A stretch of 64,000 nucleotides of DNA from Zea mays (Eukaryota > Streptophyta > Magnoliopsida > Poales > Poaceae): assembly GCF_902167145.1 (NCBI RefSeq), contig NW_023366889.1, forward strand, positions 1 through 64,000, read 5' to 3'. The notes beneath the pieces are model-generated. The model was not told the origin of the DNA, searched no databases, and was given only the letters and a program-made list of their open reading frames with translations. Shown piece by piece: positions 48,125-60,900 of this stretch; within the stretch, counting starts at the first letter, position 1, and every line of letters begins with the position of its first letter. Made by a program: the position numbers and the translations under genes.

Positions 48125-50684
48125 ATGGCAAGGAAACATATGTGGGGTGAGGTGTATGAGCCTCTGGTCGATGATAAATGGCCACACAACCCCCATTTTG
48201 CCGAAAATAGCCATGAACGACCATTTTCAATAATACCGAAGGCTAACACCTACGGATTTTTGACCAAGAAATGGTCTCCACCAGAAATCCAAGAATGTGA
48301 TCTATGGCAAGGAAACATATGTGGGGTGAGGTGTATGAGCCTCTGGTCGATGATCAATGGCCACACAACCCCCATTTTTGTCGAAAATAGCCATGAACGA
48401 CCATTTTCAATAATATCGAAGGCTAACACCTACGGATTTTTGACCAAGAAATGGTCTCCACCAGAAATCCAAGAATGTGATCTACGACAAGGAAACATAT
48501 GTGGGGTGAGGTGTATGAGCCTCTGGTCGACGATCAATGGCCACACAACCCCCATTTTGCCGAAAATAGCCATGAATGACCATTTTCAATAATACCGAAG
48601 GCTAACACGTACGAGTTTTTAACCAAGAAATGGTTTCCACCAGAAATCCAAGAATGTAATCTATGGCAAGGAAACATATGTGGGGTGAGGTTTATGAGCC
48701 TCTAGTCGATGATAAATGGCCACACAACAACCATTTTTTATGAAAATAGACATGAGCGACCTTGAAAATAGCATGAGCGACCATTTTCAATAATACTAGA
48801 GGCTAACACCTACGGATTTTAGACCAAGAAATGGTCTCCACCAGAAATCCAAGAATGTGATCTATGGCAAGGAAACATATGTGGGGTGAGGTGTATGAGC
48901 GTCTGGTCGATGATCAATGGCCACACAACCCCCATTTTTGTCGAAAATAGCCATGAACGACCATTTTCAATAATACCGAAGGCTAACACCTACGGATTTT
49001 TGACCAAGAAATGGTCTCCACCAGAAATCCAAGAATGTGATCTATGGCAAGGAAACATATGTGGGGTGAGGTGTATGAGCCTCTAGTCGATGATCAATGG
49101 CCACACAACCCCCATTTTTGTCGAAAATAGCCATGAATGACCATTTTCAAAAATACCAAAGGCTAACACGTACGGATTTTTAACCAAGAAATGGTCTCCA
49201 CCAGAAATCCAAGAATGTGATCTATGGCAAGGAAACATATGTGGGGTGAGGTGTACGAGCCTCTGGTCGATGATCAATGGCCACACAACCCCCATTTTGC
49301 CGAAAATAGCCATGAGCGACCATTTTCAATAATATTAGAGGCTAAGACCTACGGATTTTTGACCAAGAAATGGTCGCCACCAGAAATCCAAGAATGTGAT
49401 CTATGGCAAGGAAACATATGTGGGGTGAGGTGTATGAGCCTCTAGTCGATGATCAATGGCCACACAACCCCCATTTTTGTCGAAAATAGCCATGAACGAC
49501 CATTTTCAATGACACTGAAGGCTAACACCTACGGATTTTTGACCAAGAAATGGTCTCCACCATAAATCCAAGAATGTGATCTATGGCAAGGAAACATATG
49601 TGGGGTGAGGTGTATGAGCCTCTGGTCGATGATCAATGGCCACACAACCCCCATTTTTGTCGAAAATAGCCATGAACGACCATTTTCAATAATATCGAAG
49701 GCTAACACCTACGGATTTTTGACCAAGAAATGGTCTCCACCAGAAATCCAAGAATGTGATCTACGACAAGGAAACATATGTGGGGTGAGGTGTATGAGCC
49801 TCTGGTCGACGATCAATGGCCACACAACCCCCATTTTGCCGAAAATAGCCATGAATGACCATTTTCAATAATACCGAAGGCTAACACGTACGAGTTTTTA
49901 ACCAAGAAATGGTTTCCACCAGAAATCCAAGAATGTAATCTATGGCAAGGAAACATATGTGGGGTGAGGTTTATGAGCCTCTAGTCGATGATAAATGGCC
50001 ACACAACAACCATTTTTTATGAAAATAGACATGAGCGACCTTGAAAATAGCCATGAGCGACCATTTTCAATAATACTAGAGGCTAACACCTACGGATTTT
50101 AGACCAAGAAATGGTCTCCACCAGAAATCCAAGAATGTGATCTATGGCAAGGAAACATATGTGGGGTGAGGTGTATGAGCGTCTGGTCGATGATCAATGG
50201 CCACACAACCCCCATTTTTGTCGAAAATAGCCATGAACGACCATTTTCAATAATACCGAAGGCTAACACCTACGGATTTTTGACCAAGAAATGGTCTCCA
50301 CCAGAAATCCAAGAATGTGATCTATGGCAAGGAAACATATGTGGGGTGAGGTGTATGAGCCTCTAGTCGATGATCAATGGCCACACAACCCCCATTTTTG
50401 TCGAAAATAGCCATGAATGACCATTTTCAAAAATACCAAAGGCTAACACGTACGGATTTTTAACCAAGAAATGGTCTCCACTAGAAATCCAAGAATGTGA
50501 TCTATGGCAAGGAAACATATGTGGGGTGAGGTGTACGAGCCTCTGGTCGATGATCAATGGCCACACAACCCCCATTTTGCCGAAAATAGCCATGAGCGAC
50601 CATTTTCAATAATATTAGAGGCTAAGACCTACGGATTTTTGACCAAGAAATGGTCGCCACCAGAAATCCAAGAATGTGATCTAT
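48125..50684 (+). repeat. tandem duplication, offset 1,280 bp
   Basis: Blocks 48,125-49,404 and 49,405-50,684 (approximate edges) share CACACAACAACCATTT, GAAAATAGACATGAGCG, GGTCGCCACCAG and a TTTTTAACC variant next to CACGTACGG. Corresponding sites are 1,280 bp apart, about seven units including one 202-bp unit. Very few differences separate the copies, so the event is recent. Confidence 0.87.
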
Positions 50685-52880
50685 GGCAAGGAAACATATG
50701 TGGGGTGAGGTGTATGAGCCTCTGGTCGATGATCAATGGCCACACAACCCCCATTTTTGTCGAAAATAGCCATGAACGACCATTTTCAATGACACTGAAG
50801 GCTAACACCTACGGATTTTTGACCAAGAAATGGTCTCCACCATAAATCCAAGAATGTGATCTATGGCAAGGAAACATATGTGTAGTGAGGTGTATGAGCC
50901 TCTGGTCGAAGATCAATGGCCAGACAACCCCCATTTTTGTCGAAAATAGCCATGAATGACCATTTTCAAAAATACCAAAGGCTAACACATTCGGATTTTT
51001 GCCCAAGAAATGGTCTCCACCAGAAATCCAAGAATGTGATCTATGGCAAGGAAACATATGTGGGGTGAGGTGTATGAGCCTCTGGTCGATGATCAATGGC
51101 CACACAACCCCCATTTTTGTCGAAAATAGCCATGAACGACCATTTTCAATAATACCGAAGGCTAACACCTACGGATTTTTGACCAAGAAATGGTCTCCAC
51201 CAGAAATCCAAGAATGTGATCTATGGCAAGGAAACATATGTGGGGTGAGGTGTATGAGCCTCTAGTCGATGATCAATGGCCACACAACCCCCATTTTTGT
51301 CGAAAATAGCCATGAATGACCATTTTCAAAAATACCAAAGGCTAACACGTACGGAATTTTAACCAAGAAATGGTCTCCACAAGAAATCCAAGAATGTGAT
51401 CTATGGCAAGGAAACATATGTGGGGTGAGGTGTATGAGCGTCTGGTCGATGATCAATGGCCACACAACCCCCATTTTTGTCGAAAATAGCCATGAACGAC
51501 CATTTTCAATAATACCGAAGGCTAACACCTACGGATTTTTGACCAAGAAATGGTCTCCACCAGAGATCCAAGAATGTGATCTATGGCAAGGAAACATATG
51601 TGGGGTGAGGTGTATGAGCCTCTAGTCGATGATCAATGGCCACACAACCCCCATTTTTGTCGAAAATAGCCATGAATGACCATTTTCAAAAATACCAAAG
51701 GCTAACACGTACGGATTTTTAACCAAGAAATGGTCTCCACCAGAAATCCAAGAATGTGATCTATGGCAAGGAAACATATGTGGGGTGAGGTGTACGAGCC
51801 TCTGGTCGATGATCAATGGCCACACAACCCCCATTTTGCCGAAAATAGCCATGAGCGACCATATTCAATAATATTAGAGGCTAAGACCTACGGATTTTTG
51901 ACCAAGAAATGGTCTCCACCAAAAATCTAAGAATGTGATCTATGGCAAGGAAACATATGTGGGGTGAGGTGTATGAGCCTCTGGTCGATGATCAATGGCC
52001 ACACAACCCCCATTTTTGTCGAAAATAGCCATGAACGACCATTTTCAATGACACTGAAGGCTAACACCTACGGATTTTTGACCAAGAAATGGTCTCCACC
52101 ATAAATCCAAGAATGTGATCTATGGCAAGGAAACATATGTGTAGTGAGGTGTATGAGCCTCTGGTCGAAGATCAATGGCCAGACAACCCCCATTTTTGTC
52201 GAAAATAGCCATGAATGACCATTTTCAAAAATACCAAAGGCTAACACATTCGGATTTTTGCCCAAGAAATGGTCTCCACCAGAAATCCAAGAATGTGATC
52301 TATGGCAAGGAAACATATGTGGGGTGAGGTGTATGAGCCTCTGGTCGACGATCAATGGCCACACAACCCCCATTTTTGTCGAAAATAGCCATGAACGACC
52401 ATTTTCAATAATACCGAAGGCTAACACCTACGGATTTTTGACCAAGAAATGGTCTCCACCAGAAATCCAAGAATGTGATCTATGGCAAGGAAACATATGT
52501 GGGGTGAGGTGTATGAGCCTCTAGTCGATGATCAATGGCCACACAACCCCCATTTTTGTCGAAAATAGCCATGAATGACCATTTTCAAAAATACCAAAGG
52601 CTAACACGTACGGAATTTTAACCAAGAAATGGTCTCCACCAGAAATCCAAGAATGTGATCTATGGCAAGGAAACATATGTGGGGTGAGGTGTACGAGCCT
52701 CTGGTCGATGATCAATGGCCACACAACCCCCATTTTGCCGAAAATAGCCATGAATGACCATTTTCAATAATACCGAAGGCTAACACCTACGAGTTTTTAA
52801 CCAAGAAATGGTTTCCACCAGAAATCCAAGAATGTAATCTATGGTGTGATCTATGGCAAGGAAACATATGTGGGGTGAGG
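50363..52880 (+). repeat. tandem duplication, offset 1,259 bp
   Basis: Blocks of seven 180-bp units, about 50,363-51,621 and 51,622-52,880. Shared private variants include GGCCAGACAACCC (50,919 and 52,178), ACACATTCGGATTTTTGCCC (50,984 and 52,243) and TACGGAATTTTAACC (51,349 and 52,608). It directly abuts or overlaps the 1,280-bp duplication, so this stretch has expanded at least twice. Confidence 0.87.
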
Positions 52881-53744
52881 TGTATGAGCCTCTGGTCGAC
52901 GATCAATGGCCACACAACCCTAATTTTTGTCGAAAATAGCCATGAACGACCATTTTCAATAATACCGAAGGCTAACACGTATGGATTTTCGACCAAGAAA
53001 TGGTCTCCACCAGAAATCCGATAATGTGATCTATGGCAAGGAAATATATGTGAGGTGAGGTGTACGAGCCTCTGGTCGATGATCAATGGCCACACAACCC
53101 CCATTTTTGTCAAAAATAGCCATGAACGACCATTTTCAATAATACCGAAGGCTAACACCTACGGATTTTTGACCAAGAAATGGTCTGCACCATAAATCCA
53201 AGAATGTGATCTATGGCAAGTAAACATATGTGCAGTGAGGTGTATGAGCCTCTGGTCGAATATCAATGGCCACACAACCCCCATTTTTGTCGAAAATAGC
53301 AATGAACGACCATTTTCAATAGTACCGAAGGCTAACACATTCCGATTTTTGACCAAGAAATGGTCTCCACCAGAAATCAAAGAATGTGATCTATGGCAAG
53401 AAAACATATGTGGGGTGAGGTTTACGAGCCTCTGGTCGATGATCAATGGCCACACAACCCCCATTTTTGTCGAAAATATCCATGAATGACCATTTTCAAT
53501 AATACCGAAGGCTAACACCTACGGATTTTTGACCAAGAAATGGTCTCCACCAGAAATCCAAGAATGTGATATATGGCAAGGAAACATATGTGGGGTGAGG
53601 TGTACGAGCCTCTGGTCGATGATCAATGGCCACACAACCCCCATTTTGCCGAAAATAGCCATGAACGACCATTTTCAATAATACCGAAGGCTAACACGTA
53701 CGAGTTTTTAACCAAGAAATGGTCTCCACCAGAAATCCAAGAAT

Positions 53745-53786
53745 GTGATCTATGGCAAGGAAACAGTGATCTATGGCAAGGAAACA
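53745..53786 (+). repeat. 21-bp tandem duplication inside a unit
   Basis: A 21-mer starting GTGATCTATGGCAAGG is present twice in a row, at 53,745-53,765 and 53,766-53,786. Ordinary units have it once. It lengthens the unit to about 201 bp, at a different place from the 22-bp duplication class. Confidence 0.9.
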
Positions 53787-54499
53787 TATGTGGGGTGAGG
53801 TGTATGAGCGTCTGGTCGATAATCAATGGCCACACAAACCCCATTTTTGTCGAAAATAGCCATGAATGACCATTTTCAATAATACCGAAGGCTAACACCT
53901 ACGGATTTTTGACCAAGAAATGGTCTCCACCAGAAATCCAAGAATGTGATCTATGGCAAGGTAACATATGTGGGGTGAGGTGTACGAGCCTCTGGTCGAT
54001 GATCAATGGCCACACAACCCCCATTTTGCCGAAAATAGCCATGAACGACCATTTTCAATAATACCGAAGGCTAACACCTACTAATTTTTGACCAAGAAAT
54101 GGTCTCCACCATAAATCCAAGAATGTGATCTATGGCAAGGAAACATATGTGTAGTGAGGTGTATGAGCCTCTGGTCGAAGATCAATGGTCTCCACCAGAA
54201 ATCCAAGAATGTGATCTATGGCAAGGAAACATATGTGGGGTGAGGTGTACGAGCCTCTGGTCGATGATCAATGGCCACACAACCCCCATTTTTTATGAAA
54301 ATAGCCATGAGCGACCATTTTCAATAATACTAGAGGCTAACTCCTACGGATTTTAGACCAAGAAATGGTCTCCACCAGAAATCCAAGAATGTGATCTATG
54401 GCAAGGAAACATATGTGGGGTGAGGTTTATGAGCCTCTAGTCGATGATAAATGGCCACACAACCCCCATTTTTTATGAAAATAGCCATGAGCGACCTTG

Positions 54500-57400
54500 A
54501 AAATAGCCCTGAGCGACCATTTTCAATAATACTAGAGGCTAACACCTACGGATTTTAGACCAAGAAATGGTCTCCACTAGAAATCCAAGAATGTGATCTA
54601 TGGCTAGGAAACATATGTGGGGTGAGGTGTACGAGCCTCTGGTCGATGATCAATGGCCACACAACACCCATTTTGCCGAAAATAGCCATGAACGACCATT
54701 TTCAATAATACGAAAGGCTAACACGTACGAGTTTTTAACCAAGAAATGGTTTCCACCAGAAATCCAAGAATGTGATCTATGGCAAGGAAACATATGTGGT
54801 GAGGTGTATGAGCCTCTAGTCGATGATCAATGGCCACACAACCCCCATTTTTGTCGAAAATAGCCATGAATTACCATTTTCAAAAATACCGAAGGCTAAC
54901 ACATTCGGATTTTTGCCCAAGAAATGGTCTCCACCAGAAATCCAAGAATGTGATCTATGGCAAGGAAACATATGTGTAGTGAGGTGTATGAGCCTCTGGT
55001 CGAAGATCAATGGTCTCCACCAGAAATCCAAGAATGTGATCTATGGCAAGGAAACATATGTGGGGTGAGGTGTATGAGCCTCTGGTCGATGATCAATGGC
55101 CACACAACCCCCATTTTGCCGAAAATAGCCATGAATGACCATTTTCAATAATACCGAAGGCTAACACGTACGAGTTTTTAACCAAGAAATGGTTTCCACC
55201 AGAAATCCAAGAATGTAATCTATGGCAAGGAAACATATGTGGGGTGAGGTGTACGAGCCTCTGGTCGATGATAAATGGCCACACAACCCCCATTTTTGAT
55301 GAAAATAGCCATGAACGACCATTTTCAATAATATCGAAAGCTAACACCTACGGATTTTTGACCAACAAATGGTCTCCACCAGAAATCCAAGAATGTGATC
55401 TATGGCAAGGAAACATATGTGGGGTGAGGTGTATGAGCCTCTGGTCGACGATCAATGGCCACACAACCCTATTTTTTGTCGAAAATAGCCATGAACGACC
55501 ATTTTCAATGACACTGAAGGCTAACACCTACGGATTTTTGACCAAGAAATGGTCTCCACCAGAAATCCAAGAATGTGATCTATGGCAAGGAAACATATGT
55601 GGGGTGAGGTGTATGAGCCTCTGGTCGATGATCAATGGCCACACAACCCCCATTTTGCCGAAAATAGCCATGAATGACCATTTTCAATAATACCGAAGGC
55701 TAACACGTACGAGTTTTTAACCAAGAAATGGTTTCCACCAGAAATCCAAGAATGTAATCTATGGCAAGGAAACATATGTGGGGTGAGGTGTACGAGCCTC
55801 TGGTCGATGATAAATGGCCACACAACCCCCATTTTTGATGAAAATAGCCATGAGCGACCATTTTCAATAATACTAGAGGCTAACACCTACAGATTTTAGA
55901 CCAAGAAATGGTCTCCACCAGAAATCCAAGAATGTGATCTATGGCAAGGAAACATATGTGGGGTGAGGTTTATGAGCCTCTAGTCGATGATAAATGGCCA
56001 CACAACCCCCATTTTTTATGAAAATAGCCATGAGCGACCTTGAAAATAGCCATGAGCGACCATTTTCAATAATACTAGAGGCTACACCTACGGATTTTAG
56101 ACCAAGAAATGGTCTCCACCAGAAATCCAAGAATGTGATCTATGGCTAGGAAACATATGTGGGGTGAGGTGTACGAGCCTCTGGTCGATGATCAATGGCC
56201 ACACAACCCCCATTTTGCCGAAAATAGCCATGAACGACCATTTTCAATAATACCGAAGGCTAACACGTACGAGTTTTTAACCAAGAAATGGTTTCCACCA
56301 GAAATCCAAGAATGTGATCTATGGCAAGGAAACATATGTGGTGAGGTGTATGAGCCTCTAGTCGATGATCAATGGCCACACAACCCCCATTTTTGTCGAA
56401 ACTAGCCATGAATGACCATTTTCAAAAATACCGAAGGCTAACACATTCGGATTTTTGCCCAAGAAATGGTCTCCATCAGAAATCCAAGAATGTGATCTAT
56501 GGCAAGGAAACATATGTGTAGTGAGGTGTATGAGCCTCTGGTCGAAGATCAATGGTCTCCACCAGAAATCCAAGAATGTGATCTATGGCAAGGAAACATA
56601 TGTGGGGTGAGGTGTATGAGCCTCTGGTCGATGATCAATGGCCACACAACCCCCATTTTGCCGAAAATAGCCATGAACGACCATTTTCAATAATACCGAA
56701 GGCTAACTCTTACGAGTTTTTAACTAAGAAATGGTTTCCACCAGAAATCCAAGAATGTAATCTATGGCAAGGAAACATATGTGGGGTGAGGTGTACGAGC
56801 CTCTGGTCGATGATAAATGGCCACACAACCCCCATTTTTGATGAAAATAGCCATGAACGACCATTTTCAATAATATCGAAAGCTAACACCTATGGATTTT
56901 TGACCAACAAATGGTCTCCACCAGAAATCCAAGAATGTGATCTATGGCAAGGAAACATATGTGGGGTGAGGTGTATGAGCCTCTGGTCGACGATCAATGG
57001 CCACACAACCCTAATTTTTGTCGAAAATAGCCATGAACGACCATTTTCAATGACACTGAAGGCTAACACCTACGGATTTTTGACCAAGAAATGGTCTCCA
57101 CCATAAATCCAAGAATGTGATCTATGGCAAGGAAACATATGTGTAGTGAGGTGTATGAGCCTTTGGTCGAAGATCAATGGTCTCCACCAGAAATCCAAGA
57201 ATGTGATCTATGGCAAGGAAACATATGTGGGGTGAGGTGTATGAGCCTCTGGTCGATGATCAATGGCCACACAACCCCCATTTTGCCGAAAATAGCCATG
57301 AATGACCATTTTCAATAATACCGAAGGCTAACACGTACGAGTTTTTAACCAAGAAATGGTTTCCACCAGAAATCCAAGAATGTAATCTATGGCAAGGAAA

Positions 57401-57580
57401 CATATGTGGGGTGAGGTGTACGAGCCTCTGGTCGATGATCAATGGCCACACAACCCCCATTTTTTATGAAAATAGCCATGAGCGACCATTTTCAATAATA
57501 CTAGAGGCTAACACCTACGGATTTTAGACCAAGAAATGGTCTCCACCAGAAATCCAAGAATGTGATCTATGGCAAGGAAA
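54500..57580 (+). repeat. tandem duplication, offset about 1,542 bp
   Basis: About 54,500-56,041 and 56,042-57,580 share GATCTATGGCTAGGAAAC, the short ATATGTGGTGAGGTG form, ACACATTCGGATTTTTGCCC, TTTTTGATGAAAATAG and TTGACCAACAAATGG. Corresponding sites are 1,542 bp apart. Both copies contain the half-unit deletion joining ATCAATGG to TCTCCACC. A related copy of that deletion lies 825 bp earlier and another 625 bp later, so local exchange continued afterwards. Confidence 0.82.
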
Positions 57581-57648
57581 CATATGTGGGGTGAGGTGTA
57601 TGAGCCTCTAGTCGATGATCAATGGCCACACAACCCCCATTTTTTTAT

Positions 57649-57744
57649 GAAAATAGCCATGAGCGACCATTTTCAATAATACTAGAGGCTAAGACCTACG
57701 GATTTTTCTAGTATTATTGAAAATGGTCGCTCATGGCTATTTTC
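57649..57744. repeat. perfect 37-bp inverted repeat at an array polarity switch
   Basis: Arms 57,649-57,685 and 57,708-57,744 are exact reverse complements (each contains AGCGACC or GGTCGCT, and TACTAG or CTAGTA). The loop is 22 nt. The repeat exists because the forward array folds back into reverse at 57,707/57,708 within the same unit type. It could form a stable hairpin or cruciform. Confidence 0.93.
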
Positions 57745-57940
57745 AAGGTCGCTCATGTCTATTTTCATAAAAAATGGGGGTTGTGTGGCCATTTATCATC
57801 GACTAGAGGCTCATAAACCTCACCCCACATATGTTTCCTTGCCATAGATCACATTCTTGGATTTCTGGTGGAGACCATTTCTTGGTCAAAAATCCGTACG
57901 TGTTAGCCTTTGGTATTTTTGAAAATGGTCGTTCATGGCT
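57708..57940 (-). repeat. inverted knob180 island (reverse), about 1.3 units
   Basis: Begins CTAGTATTATTGAAAATGG after forward ACGGATTTTT, and ends GTTCATGGCT before forward TGGTCGATGATC. It contains a 202-bp-class unit. The left edge is the centre of the 37-bp inverted repeat. Confidence 0.9.
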
Positions 57941-60900
57941 TGGTCGATGATCAATGGCCACACAACCCCCATTTTTTATGAAAATAGCCATGAACGACCA
58001 TTTTCAATAATACCGAAGGCTAACACCCATGATTTTTTGACCAAGAAATGGTCTCCACCAGAAAAACAAGAATGTGACCTATGGCAAGGAAACATATGTG
58101 GGGTGTACGAGCCTCTGGTCGATGATCAATGGCCACACAACCCCCATTTTTGTCGAAAATAGCCATGAACGACCATTTTCAATAATACCGAAGGCTAACA
58201 CCTACGGATTTTTGACCAAGAAATGGTCTCCACCAGAAATCCAAGAATGTGATCTATGGCAAGGAAACATATGTGGGGTGAGGTGTATGAGCCTCTAGTC
58301 GATGATCAATGGCCACACAACCCCCTTTTTTATGAAAATAGCCATGAGCGACCATTTTCAATAATACTAGAGGCTAAGACCTACGGATTTTTGACCAAGA
58401 AATGGTCTCCACCAGAAATCCAAGAATGTGATCTATGGCAAGGAAACATATGTGGGGTGAGGTGTATGAGCGTCTGGTCGATGATCAATGGCCACACAAC
58501 CCCCATTTTTTATGAAAATAGCCATGAACGACCATTTTCAATAATACCGAAGGCTAACACCCATGATTTTTTGACCAAGAAATGGTCTCCACCAGAAAAA
58601 CAAGAATGTGACCTATGGCAAGGAAACATATGTGGGGTGAGGTGTATGAGCCTCTGGTCGATGATCAATGGCCACACAACCCCCATTTTTGTCGAAAATA
58701 GCCATGAACGACCATCTTCAATAATACGGAAGGCTAACACCTACGGATTTTTGACCAAGAAATTGTCTCCACCAGAAATCCAAGAATGTGATCTATGGCA
58801 AGGAAACATATGTGGGGTGAGGTGTATGAGCCTCTGGTCGATGATCAATGGCCACACAACCCCCATTTTTGTCGAAAATAGCCATGAACGAACATTTTCA
58901 ATAATATCGAAGGCTAACACCTACGGATTTTTGACCAAGAAATGGTCTCCACCAGAAATCCAAGAATGTGATCTACGACAAGGAAACATATGTGGGGTGA
59001 GGTGTATGAGCCTCTGGTCGACGATCAATGGCCACACAACCCCCATTTTGCCGAACATATCCATGAATGACCATTTTCAATGACACTGACGACTAACACC
59101 TACGGATTTTTGACCAAGAAATGGTCTCCACCATAAATCCAAGATTGTGATCTATGGCAAGAAAACATATGTGTAGTGAGGTGTATGAGCCTCTGGTTGA
59201 AGATAAATGGCCACACAACCCCCATTTTTGTCGAAAATAGCCATGAATAACCATTTTCAATAATACCGAAGGCTAACACATTTGGATTTTTGCCCAAGAA
59301 ATGGTCTCCACCAGAAATCCAAGAATGTGTTCTGCGGCAAGAAAACATATGTGGGTGAGGTGTATGAGCCTCTGGTCGATGATCAATGGCCACAGAACCT
59401 CTATTTTGTAGAAAATAGCCATGAACGAAAATTTTCAATAATACCGTAGGCTAACACATACGGATTTTTGACCAAGAAATGGTCTCCACCAGAAATCCAA
59501 GAATGTGATCTACGACAAGGAAACATATGTGGGTGAGGTGTATGAGCCTCTTGTCGATGATCAATGGCCACACAACCCCCATTTTGTCGAAAATAGCCAT
59601 GAACGACCACGACCATTTTCAATAATACTGAAGGCTAACACGTACGAATTTTTGACCAAGAAATGCTCTCCACTAAAAATCCAAGAATGTGATCTATGGA
59701 AGGAAACATATGTGGGGTGAGGTGTACGAGCCTCTGGTTGATGATAAATGGCCACACAAACCCCATTTTTGATGCAAATAGCCATGTACGACCATTTTCA
59801 ATAATACCGAAGGCTAACACCTACGGATTTTTGACCAACAAATGGTCTCCACCAGAAATCCAAGAATGTGGTCTATGGCAAGGAAACATATGTGGGGTGA
59901 GGTGTATGAGCCTTTGGTCGATGATCAATGGCCACACAACCCCCATTTTTGTCGAAAATAGCTATGAACGACCATTTTCAATAATACCGAAGGCTAACAC
60001 CTACGGATTTTTGACCAAGAAATGGTCTCCACCAAAAATCTAAGAATGTGATCTATAGCAAGAAAACGTATGTGGGGTGAAGTGTACGAGCCTCTAGTCA
60101 ATGATAAATGGCCACACAACCCCCATTTTTGTCGAAAATAGTGATCAACGACCATTTTCAATAATACCGAAGGCTAACACGTACGAATTTTTAACCAAGA
60201 AATGGCATGAATGACCATTTTCAATAATACCGAAGGCTAACACCTACGGATTTTTGACCAAGAAATGGTCTCCACCAGAAATCCAAGAATGTGATCTATG
60301 GCAAGGAAACATATGTGGGGTGAGGCGTACGAGCCTCTGGTCGATGATCAATGGCCACACAACCCCCATTTTGCCGAAAATAGCCATGAACGACCATTTT
60401 CAATAATACCGCAGGCTAACACGTACGAGTTTTTGACCAAGAAATGGTCTCCACCAGAAATCCAAGAATGTGATCTATGGCAAGGAAACATATGTGGGGT
60501 GAGGTTTATGAGCCTCTAGTCGATGATAAATGGCCACACAACCCCCATTTTTTATGAAAATAGCCATGAGCGACCTTGAAAATAGCCATGAGCGACCATT
60601 TTCAATAATACCGAAGGCTAACACGTACGGATTTTTGACCAAGAAATGGTTTCCACCAGAAATCCAAGAATGTAATCTATGGCAAGGAAACATATGTGGG
60701 GTGAGGTTTATGAGCCTCTAGTCGATGATAAATGGCCACACAACCGCCATTTTTTATGAAAATAGCCATGAGCGACCTTGAAAATAGCCATGAGCGACCA
60801 TTTTCAATAATACTAGAGGCTAACACCTACGGATTTTTGACCAAGAAATGGTCTCCACCAGAAATCCAAGAATGTGATCTATGGCAAGGAAACATATGTG

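Larger units (their letters stand above)
42800..57707 (+). repeat. knob180 satellite array, forward
   Basis: About 82 forward units with low indel content. Much of it is made of multi-unit duplications (offsets 1,280, 1,259 and 1,542, listed separately). A 21-bp tandem duplication (GTGATCTATGGC...) lies at 53,745-53,786. Half-unit deletions joining ATCAATGG to TCTCCACCAG occur near 54,188, 55,013, 56,555 and 57,180. Confidence 0.94.

Noticed and set aside
57649..57744. microRNA-type hairpin gene
   Set aside because: The arms are simply the two orientations of the knob repeat at a fold-back. A perfect 37-bp stem without bulges and without a promoter is not evidence for a miRNA gene, though small RNAs could come from it.
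58256..59083. 275-codon open frame in the satellite, with many 60-150-codon frames like it on both strands
   Set aside because: It spans about 4.6 knob180 units and its translation repeats every 60 residues. Because 180 bp is a multiple of three, a unit lacking a stop stays open across neighbours. There is no domain, and tiny variants close the frame in adjacent blocks.
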